DNA of 64,000 nt from Clavaria fumosa (taxonomy: Eukaryota > Basidiomycota > Agaricomycetes > Agaricales > Clavariaceae): assembly GCA_951802425.1 (NCBI GenBank), contig OX637800.1:1426001-1490000 (forward strand), read 5' to 3'. Numbering within the stretch: the first letter of the stretch is position 1; each line of letters begins with the position of its first letter. This document shows, piece after piece, positions 21,101 through 32,952 of this stretch. Made by a program: the position numbers and the translations under genes. Below the pieces are notes generated by a model. The model was given only the letters and a program-made list of their open reading frames with translations. It had not been told where the DNA came from and made no database searches.

Positions 21101-21731
21101 GTAGAACTGCGCCGGCTTAGCACAGACACTCACGGCGTTCGTTTAGGCCACAGGTCTTGGAGCTTACCGCCGCCGACGAACTGACCGCGATTGACAACCT
21201 CGACGTTTTACGCCAGAACGGGTTTGAGTTGGCAGTCAACGAAGATTTCGAGGGGTCAGGGCGCCGACTGAGTCTCATGGCACAGCCTGTGAGTAAGGGC
21301 ACAAATTTTGATATGAAAGGCAAGGAAATGTCTTCTCCATGAGGTTTGGGGGCTGATTCCTCGCATGCGGATCAGATCTAGAGGAGCTTATCCATATAAT
21401 GCAAGAGCGCCCATCTGGACAGATGGTGAGATGTTCAAAGGCAAGCGCTATGTTTGCCATGCGGGCTTGTAGAAAGAGTGTGATGGTTGGTATGCCTCTG
21501 ACGAAACGTCAAATGAAAGTGGTCAGTCCTTTCCGAACTTCTGCCGTTGAATTTCAAACCCACCTTCAAATATAGGTCGTCGAACATATGGGTAATATGC
21601 ATCAGCCGTGGAATTGCCCTCACGGGCGGCCCACTATGCGCCATCTTTGGGACGTGACTGGTCTTGCAGAGGAGCCGCGAAGGCCGTTAAACTGGCCAAC
21701 GCTGAAATCCCGGCTAAAATTGAAGTCGTGA
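18115..21731 (+). CDS. PMS1: Pms1/MutL-alpha mismatch-repair endonuclease subunit
   Basis: The N-terminal GHKL ATPase is clear: [20 protein letters not shown] (motif I), VDNGSGI (II) and TFGFRGEAL (III). Then come [17 protein letters not shown] and the transducer strands [11 protein letters not shown]. About 400 acidic, serine-rich linker residues follow. The C-terminal dimerisation/endonuclease domain has [12 protein letters not shown], matching DQHAx2Ex4E, plus ACRKSVMVG and CPHGRP, the Zn/Mn-binding set. All endonuclease motifs are present, so nicking activity is expected with Mlh1. There are at least nine short introns. Most are GT-AG (first 18341-18392); the one at 21320-21375 is GC-AG. 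ATG 18115 starts right before the conserved IDSASVHRI. The last exon ends ...RLKLKS at TGA 21729-21731. Confidence 0.93.
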
Positions 21732-22399
21732 CAATCGACAAACCTTCGGCTGTCATACTTAAAACCGCGGTTCGCGGTTGCAATAAAGCAAAGATGATAT
21801 ATGAAAGTGATATGGCAACGGCCAAGATCTATCTAAACCATACTTTACTCGACAAGGCGCTGTGTATACATGTATGTTTGGTTTTATTTGGTTGTTTGTG
21901 TGCCACACCACATCCTTCGATCGTCAACGTTCTCCCAGGCGTCGACGTCCCCCAGGTGCCCCTGTGGCTGAGGCTTTTCCCCAGCAGCGGCGATCGATAG
22001 GATTTATTAATAGATTTAACCGTCTCTCGCTCTTTCGATGGTTGTCGAGCAGGCAGGAACGGGGATTGCATTTCAACACTGCACACAAACAGACACGGAC
22101 TATGGAGACTACACTGACCATGTTCGTCGCATACCACTGACAAGTCTGGTCCGAGCCATCGTGTTTCATGTTCTCGTTTTGGCAGCCACGGCAATTTCGA
22201 TTCGGGAGGGGGGGCGGTTGCTGTCGATGACCGATGTACTAGTCGAGCTGCAACACGCCGTCACGCCGTAGACCAGGCACAAATCCGGGCGGGCCCCATC
22301 ATGGGTACAGACCAAGGCTGGGGGCCGGAGCGAACGGCTCAGTGCTTCATGTGATGTATTCAATTGCTCGCCGTTTGGCCATTCTTTTCGTTTGCAATC
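21732..22399. other. Intergenic region between PMS1 and the G-alpha gene
   Basis: About 670 bp. No frame with a recognisable product. It should hold the PMS1 3' end and the promoter of the downstream gene. A near-palindromic CCGCGGTTCGCGG lies near 21765. Confidence 0.5.
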
Positions 22400-24656
22400 A
22401 TGTTCTGGGACAAACGAGCTTCAAGGCAATCTGCACCATCGTCCTCCTCCTGTCCCCTCGAAAAGTCTCCGGAGGAGTTCTCACACCAGAGCATGGATAA
22501 TCCAGAAGAGGCTCAACGCGTCTCCAATGAGATTGAGAAAACGCTGCGAGAGACTAGAGAAGCACTTCAGCGGCGGAAGAAGGCTGTCAAGATCTTGCTG
22601 TTGGGTATATCGCACCTTCATACACATTTCACCATGGGGATTGTTAATTGTTCCCTGCAGGTCAGGCCGAGTCCGGAAAGAGTACGACTCTGAAAAGTAA
22701 CCACCTCCCCTCGTATTTGATCCCCCATGTTCATGTCGTTGCCACGCACAGATTTTCTACTAATGTCGAAACAGGACCACTTCTCTCGGGATCAAGCGGC
22801 GTGGAGGATTGTAATTCAACTCAATCTCATTCGGTGAGTCCTACTCGGGTCAATCCCCTACATTGGACGCTCAGTTTCTTGCAGCTCAGTTAATCGCATA
22901 TTACGAGTTCTCCAAGAAGAGATCGATGCGCAATCTTCTGGTGCATCGTGGTCTGATAGTGACGGTCAATCCACCGAGTTATCGGACGAGCATAAACGCA
23001 TTCGCATGCGCCTGTCGCCTCTTCATACAATCGAGTTCAATCTGGCTGGCAAACTCTTTCCAGGTATCCACGAGCAAAGGTCTAGTGAAGACATATGCGT
23101 GCGAGCCGGAACCAGCTGGAAGGATATATTACAGGATGCCACCGCACCCAAGGAGTCGCCCTACTCAAGACTGCGGAGTGCAGATCCCAATAGACCTAGC
23201 AGTACAGAAAGCAGAAACAGTGATAATCCGACTGCGATTCTTGCTGCATGTCAGGACGATATCATAGCTCTGTGGGAGGATCCTATCGTGAAAAGGCTGT
23301 TACGCAACTATGATGTCAGACCAGAGGAGCAACCTGGATTGTGAGTATATCATTCACTCGGCCTTGCGCACAGGAGGTAATGAGAAAGCCATTTAGCTTT
23401 CTTAACGATGTGAAGCGAATAACTGCGACTGATTATGTGCCAACTGAAGGTATGTGCAGAAGGCGTCTCGTACCGTACGCAACTTTAACGGCCGCCCCAA
23501 GCTGATATCCTCCGGGCTCGCCTGAGAACTGTCGGAGTCGAGGAGCACAAGTTGATGATAACTGACGGTCGGCATGAGTCCAAATCCATACGACGGGTTC
23601 TAACCTCTGAACATCACAGGCAGTGGTAGGAGCGTGGAATGGTATATATATGATGTCGGCGGCAGGGGCATGGTATGTCTGTTCGCACGTGCATTTCCAA
23701 AGAAATGCTCATCAGTTCAAATAGCGTCATTATTGGATCCCTTACTTCGACGACGGTGTGTAGGCAACGCATTTGCCTCGTATTGCGGCTGAGACTCAGC
23801 CCAGTCGATTCCATCATATTTTTGGCCCCTCTTGCTTTTAATCAAGTGCTGGATGAAAACTCTAAAGTCAACAAATTGGTTAATAACCAGATAATTTCAT
23901 ATTATCGTTGCAGTTATTGAAAAATTCTGTCTTCCCCTTTTGGTGTGCAGGAAGACTCGATACAAATCTGGCGCGACATCTGTTCAAATAGTCTCCTGGC
24001 CGACACTCCCATAATTCTCATAGTCAATAAGGTGCAGTCCCTTTTTGTGCTGCTCTCTCTATCTACACATGATGTGACTCACTTGATTCCGCAGATGGAT
24101 ATCCTACGCGATACACTAGCCGCTGGTGTCAAAGTGTCCACGTACGTGCCAAGCTATGGCAATGCCCCAAACGATGTACAACACGTCACTAAATGTGAGT
24201 TGTGAATGGCCACTGTTAATAGCAAGACGTAACAAAACCCATTCAGTTTTCCGGGATAAATTTCGAGCATATCACGTAGTTACCCGCTGATATCTCATCT
24301 TGTCACTCGGCTAAACTGCATTAACAGAAACGCCTATCGCCGCGCCCACGACCTTTCATATACTACGAGACTACCGCCATCGTGAGTTCTCGCTCTGCGA
24401 GTGTCTTGACCATTCGTATTTCTCACGACGTACGGGTCAGGACATTCAAGCGACCACTACTGTGTTACGCCAAGGTTCGCTCGATATCCACCGCATCAGA
24501 TACGAAGACATTGACTTGAGACCATCAGTACAAATGCATATTTTTCGGGCACACCATGAGAAGGTAAACCTTGCGTATTTATGTAAGTATATCTTACTGT
24601 TCAAGTCCCACCACAGGGAATTTAACATTTCCTGTTCAGCATCAAATAGACCTTAG
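22400..24656 (+). CDS. Atypical heterotrimeric G-protein alpha subunit
   Basis: The protein opens with an alpha-N-like helix (EIEKTLRETREALQRRKKAVK). G1 is GQAESGKST, split by an intron after LLL. A helical domain follows with an insert rich in Ser/Asp (about residues 130-230). Switch I is ILRARLRTVGVEEH. G3 is YDVGGRGMRHYWIPYFDD, where related mushroom proteins have GGARGQRH; the Gln is Met here. G4 is NKMD and G5 ETTAID. There are many 50-60-nt introns, and the 3' exon structure is uncertain: after TTVLRQ the best splice gives VQMHIFRAHHEK, with a stop at 24654-24656. The start lacks Met-Gly, so classical N-myristoylation is not predicted; an in-frame ATG at 22364 is an alternative. Role: GTP-dependent receptor signalling, inferred from the family. 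Confidence 0.87.
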
Positions 24657-24808
24657 ACAGCCCGTTTCATTCTTGGATGGCCTCCTAGTATCTATGTACT
24701 ATACTGTACAACTTTCGATTTCGCTTTCAATGTTACACTACTGTAGTGGCTGTGTACAAATATTTCCAGTGTCCAGTGCAGTGACCGGGATCACGTGAAG
24801 GATTTTGG

Positions 24809-27495
24809 ATGGAAGCCATGGAACCCACAAAACACACGGGCCTCACTCTCAAACTTCCTCCTCTGAAAGATGGTAAACTCGCTTGGAAAGCCCAGCAGAA
24901 CGTCGAAAAATCCACACAGTTGCGACCAGTCAAGCTCAAGCCCCTCAAAGAGGTATTAACGAAATTAATTGCGCAGTTCAAGAGGTGGGGTGGGCGCGCG
25001 ATGCTAAAAGACGGCGACGCTGACGATCCACGTATAGGAAGGACAACTATGCTTTTTTTCTCGCGCCTGTGGACACAGCACAAGTTCCTGCGTACTTGGA
25101 CGTCATCAAGCATCCTATGGACTTTGGAACAATGGAAAGGAAAGTGACTGCGAACCGCTATCGCTCTCTCGAGGAGTTCAGCAACGATTTCCGACTCGTG
25201 ATCTCCAACGCGACGACGTTCAACTTGCCTGCTACTCTGTACCACATTGAAGCCCTCCGGCTATCCACCTACGGGCTCGAACAAATCAGCAAAGCCGCCT
25301 CAACTGTCATCCAATACGAGACGGATTGGAACATTGAGGTAGTCGACGACGAGACGCATACACCCGTTGAAAATGAGCCGCCTGAGAGCGCTCTCACGCG
25401 TGCGGAGTCTGGCAGGTCACCATCCGTGCAGCCACCGCAACCCTCCTCCGGAAGGAGAGCCCTGAGGGGCCAGACGAACAAGCGTGCTCCAACTAACACC
25501 AGCACCAAACCAGAAGCCAACAACCTCCATAACCAGATAATCGACGGTCAACTTCCCGGAAGCTTTGACGGCGTCGGCGCGTTTCCCGCTGGAAGTCCCC
25601 TGGCAAGGTTGATGGTGGATCTCAAGGTTAAGGGTTGGTCGTGCGGTTTGCTTCCATTCTGCTCATGTCACTCACACTCTATTCAAAGGGAGACGGCACA
25701 GAAGAAAGAGAGACAGAATACGCATCGAGAGAGTAGGTCCGCCGTACTGCGCCGATGGTAGCCTAGACTATTTCGCCAGTACGTCATTGCGCACTTTTAT
25801 TCTTTCATTCAGTTCTGATGTTTCAGGTACAGTGGAGCATCCTTTTTCTATTCTGTCTACTCTTGTACCTGACCCACAGAAGAAGCCTATGCTCACTCCG
25901 CTGTATACGCCTCGGCAGAGTTCAGATAGGCCACAACTTGGGGTCTCAAGTGCGGGCAATGTCACATTGTCAGAACAGTCAACATCTCGTTCTGCGAATG
26001 ATACGTTATCCGTGAAGTCAGGCCTACAAGAAACTGCATTTTCGCGTTCGTCTTGCACCGAACCTCCTCAAGCAATGCCTACGTCAGATTCCATGAATGG
26101 CACTCGAGATATCATTGCGCATCATTCCCGTCTTGGCAAAAGCCGCAAGCGTCCGTTCTCTAGCGTGTATTCATCCGATTCCGATTCTTCTTTCGTGTCA
26201 AAGCCGAAGGTCAAGCACTGGACCATCGCACGGAACGTATACGCCCGCACACTGAAGAAGGAGTTTGAGGACAAAGAAAGTCCCGAGGTAGAGCTAGCAC
26301 GCGAGGCAACTTCTCGTGATTGGGGATGCTACCCCATGGTCGCTGATGGAGATCAGAGTTGGATGTCGGACGAAGGATATGGAGGCCGTGGCCACGATCA
26401 CAACCACAAGGGAATTGTGGAGCTTGATTGGGATCCGCAGACGTACTGGACGTTGTTGCGGGCTAAAGAGGGGGAACTGTACGTCAGAGATTTGGTGTAT
26501 GGTGGCTGGGTTGGGTTGGCGATCGCTCGAAGTATGGCCGAATTTTGCAAGCCAGACTTGCCTAACGAGACCAAAGTCGAATCTCACGTATGTCCTTCAG
26601 TTTCTCGTTGATAAATAAACCATGGATCATTTTAAAGCCAGGACTGGGGAAACCTTGCGGAGAGGTCATTTCCGAAGATCAGGGAGAAGATCAGGAAAAT
26701 TCAGCATGGGGCTTGGGAATGTCTCTCGCAGACCACGTCCGGTCTCGAATATTGAATCCGCTCACAGGAGGACTACATGATATTTTATATCAAGCTGGCC
26801 TTTCCCTCGAGACACTACCATCCTGCTCTTCCACACTGCATGCCAGCGCTGCATCGCTCTCGTCTAGCGCTGTGCCGACGCGAGTCGATGTCTGCCAGAC
26901 GTCTCATCCTCAGCTTGCGTGCTTGGCGGATACTCTGAGACAGCCCATCGACATAATGAGCTTGGTCAGGGAACCGAGTGACTTAATCGAGGATGAGAAA
27001 GTTTGGGTATGCAAGAATACGCCAGCCACACGAGTGGCGCGCGAGGGCAAATGCGTAATGCAAGCCGAGCACGCGCCGGATGTGCATGGCGGGATCCAAG
27101 GCAGAGACGAGCTCGAACCGGCCGATGGACCTCAAACAGACCATGCTCAGGATCAAGTTGTCGCCTCTGGAAACGACTTGGCAGGCGATGGTGAACTCCT
27201 CGACTCTAATATCCTTGATTCCGTAGAAATGCTGCAGTCTATCTTGGACTATGCTGAGCAAACTCTCTTGGAACTTGATCGGCGTGTCACTCATGTCAAA
27301 GCCACTGCCCCGCTCGAGAAGGTCAAGTTGGAAGGCGACGCGAAGATGGACATCAGCGAGGAACCTCTGCTGCAGAAAGTTCGGCTCAATCTGCTTGCGC
27401 TCGCGCAAAGAGTCCCTCTCGACAAAATTGCAGATGTTCCGAAGGGGTTAGCGCCGGAGTATGCTCACCAGCTATTGCCCACTGCGTCAGGCTGA
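24809..27495 (+). CDS. Bromodomain protein (BRD7/BRD9-like)
   Basis: Residues 1-60 are basic and lead into the bromodomain: LKEVLTKLIAQF, KDNYAFFLAPVDTAQVPAY, IKHPMDFGTMERK, FRLVISNATTFN. The acetyl-lysine-binding Asn is in the FN pair. A low-complexity stretch follows, then a basic patch (RRHRRKRDRIRIERVGPPYC), and a C-terminal region with YVRDLVYGGWVGLAIARSM and a coiled-coil-like end. The first intron (about 24984-25036) interrupts the domain between QFKR and KDNYAFF. Another (about 25627-25688) precedes the basic patch, and a third begins near 26590. The stop is TGA 27493-27495. Such proteins read acetylated histones, often within SWI/SNF-type remodellers; that role is inferred. Confidence 0.85.
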
Positions 27496-27689
27496 GCTTC
27501 TCCGTCGCATGCCCATCTCCACTTCGCCCCTCGTGAAGTGATTCATGGCCAACCTCGTTGAGCCTCACTCATTTTGATACAAGATCATTCGAATGCATTT
27601 GCACATTGTTACGTTTGCATACAGTACCCTTCTCTTTGCATTTTCCATTTTCCAGCCAGTCCAGTACCCTTCTACTGGAATACATGCCA

Positions 27690-28324
27690 TGGCCTTGCTT
27701 TTGCAAGGTCTCACCACCGCCAAAGCTTACACCGAAAAGCAGAGGCAAATTCTATTCCCTCGGTCACGCCACCATGGCTTGACTTCGATGCGTCGATCGT
27801 CCCCCAAATTTGTCTTGTCGGCGAAAGATCCCGGTATTGCTTGCGCAACTCCTTTGCTTGCATTGAACGTTGATGTTGAACAGAGGCGCTGACTTTGAAC
27901 GAGCCTCTTCCAGCTCAACGCTGCGCTGACGGAACCTATCCCGCTGATGAAGCGAATGAGCTCATGTGCACCGGAAACAAAACACTCACTGGTTGGCTTC
28001 CAAGCTCCATAGGCAAAAGTAGATCTTGGAAGGCCTCCAGGACCAGGATCTGAAATCAGCACCACATTTGCTGCATCTTTGTCTTCAAGACGTGTGTGTT
28101 CCAACGAATCGACCGGAAGGCTAGATGGATTGAAGGATTCTGCAAGTCGACAGTCGTGAACATGCGGTGCGACTTGAGCAATGGGCAGTAAAGGGTTCTT
28201 AGGCGAGTGGAGATTGATGAAGGGCGCAATGTGTGTGTGCGATAACACTCTCGCACGTAAAATTCCATACCAACCACAAGGCAACAGACTCGTCAAAGAT
28301 TCCGTCGCTTACCGATGCGCTCAT
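27690..28324 (-). CDS. Possible small hypothetical gene, low support
   Basis: A minus-strand ATG (28324-28322, MSAS) is followed by a GTAAGC donor. A longer open frame downstream includes APFINLHSPKNPLLPIAQ and DPGPGGLPRSTFAYGAWKP, then a GTGAGT donor. I do not recognise a family. Splicing is guessed from signals, and a plus-strand frame at 27690-27892 overlaps it, so strand and reality are both uncertain. Confidence 0.3.
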
Positions 28325-28947
28325 CGTTGCTTGGAAGTTCGTACCGGCATTTGCTCAGCGAACCCTCACTTTGGACAAATGACCCTGAGTACAATGCGGT
28401 CCAGATAAAGCGGTAACATTGTGCAGCTCGTTGTGCAGCTCGTTGTGCAGCTACGGTTCTACCAAGTCCACAACTTTGAGCATCTCTGACAGTACTCTAG
28501 GGCGAGGTAACCATGTCCACAGAGGATCTAGGAAGGCAGGAGGTAAAGGTAAAGTAATTGGTGATCATTCCCGGTTGTCTTCCGTGCGCTTACCACAACG
28601 TGCTGTAACAAGGCTGCTCAAGGTGTACCAGAGGCGAGTCGTTAATGTCCCTCTGACTCAGCGATTGCTTGATATCCTGGCTTCTCCTCTGACGGTCAGG
28701 AACAGCGACCCCGGTTAGCCAGAGTTGACGAGAGAGCGCTCGACACGGACCAGCTCGAGCGCCGGCGCTTCGGGATTGTCATCAGCTCTGTCTACTACTA
28801 TATCAAGGACTCACGACTATGCTGCGCGGTATTATTGAGGATGTCTTTTGTACTGCGTTACGAGGAGCGGCTCGGTGAGTCGGAATTCCCTTTTGTCTTT
28901 TCCCGATCGCTCAACTATCAGTTCCCTTCTTGAGCACAGAGCACGCC
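28325..28947. other. Intergenic, with a small tandem repeat
   Basis: No supported gene. At 28419-28452 the 12-mer TTGTGCAGCTCG is repeated nearly three times. The rest should contain the promoter of the gene starting at 28948. Confidence 0.5.
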
Positions 28948-29637
28948 ATGGTTCCTTTAAGCGCTATGGCACCCAAGAACGCCAACCCTGACGAGAGTGT
29001 GATCGATATTCTCCGCCGGTATCCGCGCAATGAAGAATGGGCCGAGATTTCCAAGGTAATCGGGGACAGAGAGGTTCACATGACGCCCAAAATCGAGGTC
29101 AAGGCCGCTGGAACTGGCGTCAAGATGGGTGGCATTGGCACGAGTTGGCGTACACAAGACGACCACTCGTACAAGATCGCCCTCAAATCGTTCCTAAAGG
29201 TCGTAGCCAATGCACCCACGCGTCTAGACTGGTAACGCATATTTCTCATCTGCACCGCGAGCGAAAGATGTCTCAACTCCAACCATGTCCTTAGGATGTT
29301 CGTGGACGAGAACGGTATTTTTTATCCCTCCGACACAGACGTGATCGTCCTCGTGACCAAGACCACCGAGGAGCATGAGTTGTACTTTCCATTCGAGCTG
29401 AGGCTGGGCTGGCAGTTCAGGGTCGACATCCACGGCTTCCTCGATCGCATTAAACGCAGCATTCGGCTCGTTGCGAATGCCGACAAGCACGAGGGTTGGG
29501 TATTCACAATCAAGGGCAACTACTGCCCCGATGAAGCGAAAAAGGCGTTGGATGACATCGAAGCCGCTGAGTCTAATGGGGACACCCCCAAAGTCGTTGG
29601 ACTGCGCGCTGCTTTGGGGCGATGGAAAGATGTTTGA
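28948..29637 (+). CDS. Uncharacterised two-exon fungal protein
   Basis: Exon 1 begins MVPLSAMAPKNANPDESVID and runs to 29232. A clean 62-nt GT-AG intron (29233-29294) follows, and exon 2 ends RWKDV at TGA 29635-29637. The product is about 208 residues, acidic to neutral, with no signal peptide or membrane segment. It has alternating strand-like stretches (HMTPKIEVKAAGTGVKMGG, SDTDVIVLVTKTTEEHELY) and a helix with a DIHGFLDRIKRSIRLVANAD motif. I do not recognise a domain. Good codon structure on both sides of the intron argues for a real gene. A second ATG at 28966 could be the start. Confidence 0.75.
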
Positions 29638-29797
29638 AATATGAATGTTGTCCAGACCTAGTGAAGTACAGCGAAGCAGGTGCAGCACCACGTGACATAT
29701 TAGTAATATCATTAGTGTCACGCGGTATTGGTCGCATTTCTCTTGCTCTTTCCGTGACTCGGCAGCGGCGACGCGCTGAACGGGAGTAGACTTCATC

Positions 29798-32431
29798 ATG
29801 TCGCCTAATCACCCTGCATTAGAACTGCAATCATCGCATACCGTAGATAAATCAACACACAAAGATGGCGATGGTGAGTACGATGGCGAACATTGTAGTA
29901 TCTGCTTGCAACCCTTCCTGGACCGCACGGTGGTTCCCATCTGCGCACATCAGTTCTGTTTCGAGTGCCTCGTCATCTGGTCTGGTGAGTACAGCATTCA
30001 CGCATTGCCAATTATCTGCTCTTGACCTCTATTTCGGCAGAACAATCGCGTCGGTGTCCGCTCTGTTCTCAACCCCTTGGCGCATACCTGATACACCACA
30101 TCCGATCCAAGTACGACTACGCGAAATATTATTTGAATCCATTGACCACGCCCCTGTCTCCGTCGCAGGAGGCGATTCACGCAAGAAGCGTTCGAAGGCG
30201 GCGGGAGCGTGAATGGGGAAGAGTTCGGCGGGCGGCTGTCGAGGCGGATGAGCTAGAGAGGGCTATCGCTCGGAGACGATGGGTCTACCAGAATAATCTA
30301 TATGCAAAGGTTCTCGCTATTTTGTCCTCATTGATGAATGACAATCTGACGGTCTCGACTTATAGCACGTCGCTTCGAACGTCTACACGCGCTACCGCCC
30401 ATTTCCGTCGCCCTCCCAGTTCACATCGTCACCCGATATGATTGCTCGGATGGCAACATTTTTAAGGAGGGAGCTACGCGTCTGGACCAACTTGGACGTT
30501 GAGGTTCGTCGTCTGCTTTGTGCGTTTCCTGGCCATCCAGCTCATGGGTGCTACTGCAGTTCTTCACGACATTCACTATCTCCATCATGAAAAACATTGA
30601 TATCCGCTCTCAATCTGCGATTAAACTGCTTTCAGAGTTTCTAGATATGGAACCTTCTCCTTCCGCGCGGGCTGAGCAAGGACGGTTTGTTAATGCTGAA
30701 CATTTCGCGCACGGTATGTCCTTTTCATGCGAATCACAAGCACAGAAGTAAGCTCATTGTACAATTTCTTCAGAGGTGTACTCGTACCTGCGCTCTCCTT
30801 ACAAAGATCTTGCAAATTACGACTCTGCTGTTCAGGTAAGTTCTGACATCCCCTCCAAATTTCGTCAGATCTGAGTGCGCCATGTCCATCGATAGTACGA
30901 CGTTCCAGCAAATCTCTCTCCTATTGCATCACCGTCAGGGCGCCACCAAAGGTGGCGGGGGTCGCGGTCTCCGTCGGTGCAACGATCTCGGTCGCGCCAG
31001 CCCTCACGCTGCCGTCAGAGACGACGGCATTCACCTTCCCAATCGTTTTCCCGATCACGGTCTCGTGGTCGTCCACCAGTCATTGGTCGGTCGGTCTCTC
31101 GATCCAGGTCCCTTTCATGGTCCCCATCGGGGCGACGGCTGTCTCCGCTGTCTCGTCCCGAGCGCGGGGGCGAATTATCGCCTTCATATTCTCGACGCAT
31201 CCGCCGCTCGTATTCACGTTCGCGTTCACCATCGCCGCCCTCACTCAAGCGACACAAGCGGGAAGAACCCGGGGTTGCTGGTTGGGTAACAGAGGATTCA
31301 GAGTATGCCGAGCGACGTCAAGCAGAGACGGCGGATTGTGCAGATCACCCAACTCGCTCCATCGCTTCGCCCGCGGACTCGCAGAAGATCGCAGGCGTCG
31401 AGTACTGCGTGCCCGCAGAGGCTCCCTCTTGTCCCAAGGAAGCCATCACGTTAGCGGCAATACCGCCCCCGCAGCGCATTCGCAATGTGCGGAACAGAGG
31501 CCTTGTGCAATCCATCCAGGCCCATCTTAGCAGTCCTGTCGTAAACAAGTCTACTGGTACCAGACGCGCTTGCAACGTCACCCTTCCCGAGCGACGTCCA
31601 TCGAGCGAGGACAGTCTTGAGGACAAAACCGACCGCCTGTCGTTGCCACCGGATGGGAGAGACGTACCAGATTTGAAGCCTGACGACCTCAAGGGGAAAG
31701 GCAGAGTTCAACCATCCACTTCTGAGCATTATCGCCACGTAACCGGTGGAACCGCAGGCCATACTCCTGATGTAGTTGATCAGGGCGGCCCGTCAAGTGA
31801 CCTGGCAACTACTCTTAAAAGCCACCGACGGATGACTGCTCCTGAAATTATGGCGCGAACACGTGCGCGGTTGGCTGCTGCAAAAAATGCTCAAACAGAA
31901 CGCAACGCTAACAAGTCTCCCCTTGTTAATGACGCAACTGATACCGCGGCCGAGTCGACGGAGTCGGTCGAGATGGGGACTATTTACAACACAGTCGACA
32001 CCCCCACTTCGGGCGGCGCAATTAAATCCACGGACCGCTCTAAACTCCTCGCAGACAACACTTGCATGGACACGAGAACCAAGCTCTTAGGCCGACTAGA
32101 ACAGGAGATGCGTTTTTCCATCAGACAAGCTCACGCGCATCGGCTCGCGCTACCCGCTCCGTCCCCTGAATGTGGGACGCCAGCTGCTCTCTCGGAGCGG
32201 ACTGACACGGTCGATCTGGAGCGGGAAGCGAAGCTCCGTGTGCAAGCGCAGCTCCGCGTCCGGTTGGCTGCTGAGAAGCGCGCCGCTCAGGTCGTGGCCT
32301 GTCCTCCGCAGCGACCCCAGAACGAGGAGCACGTCTCTGCTACATCTGTCGCGTGCGACGCACTGGGAGAAATAGACACCTCTGCGAGGGAATCATTCCT
32401 GGTTGCTGAGCTGAGAAGAAGGCATCGATGA
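29798..32431 (+). CDS. TOPORS-like RING finger / RS-rich protein
   Basis: Near the N-terminus is a C3HC4 RING: CSICLQPFLDRTVVPICAHQ, FCFECLVIW, then after an intron RRCPLCSQPL. It continues with GAYLIHHIRSKYDYAKYYL, as in TOPORS-type E3 ligases. A central alpha-helical part (MATFLRRELRVW, AIKLLSEFLDMEP, EVYSYLRSPYKDLANYDSA) leads into a long Arg/Ser-dipeptide region (RSRSRQPSRCRQRRRHSPSQ) and a disordered tail ending at TGA 32429-32431. The RING-plus-RS architecture matches TOPORS, a nuclear ubiquitin/SUMO ligase. At least five short introns. E3 activity is inferred from the intact cysteines and histidine. Confidence 0.82.
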
Positions 32432-32952
32432 TAGCTTTTATTCATTTATCTGGCGTTTTTAACTATAGCGTTATACGACAGCCCACTGTCGCTCTGAATG
32501 TTGGACCGACCTCCATTAGGGTGCTGTTTCTGCCACGTTCACTGCGTCCTGGCCAGGCAACCATTATAGTCTCGATCATCGTTTCGCACGAGGTTGCAAT
32601 TCTGTCTTACTTTAATAGGGAATGATAAGATACAGTCTTCAAACGTAGTTTCTATCTGAGGATCCGATGAAAATCCGTGCGGAGGAGCATCGCGCACTAT
32701 GTATGCGAGCAGCCATGAACTGGATAGCGGGGGTATCTGAAGAGTACGGAGATAGGATCCAACCAAATAATCATATCACACATTGCCGCTGGCGAAAAAG
32801 GAGTCCGGTCAGTCAGGAGCTGCCAAGGAAAATCTCATGCATGCAAATCCAATGTGGATGACCACATCTCCGGTCCTTTAGGTCCAAAACGTCATGAACG
32901 ACAAAAAGGGGGTGGGGGGTTGCCCCACACAAGTGGAGCCGACAAGACATTT
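32432..32952. other. Convergent intergenic region
   Basis: 520 bp between the 3' ends of the TOPORS-like and homeobox genes. Nothing beyond 3' UTR-like AT-rich sequence is seen. Confidence 0.5.

Noticed and set aside
18115..21731. PMS1 as a pseudogene because of the many frame changes between its open segments
   Set aside because: Each change is bridged by a plausible short intron that restores conserved MutL motifs, and all catalytic motifs are intact.
28419..28718. Short frame with CSSLCSSLCS repeats
   Set aside because: The Cys/Ser pattern is just translation of a three-copy 12-bp repeat. No protein family evidence.
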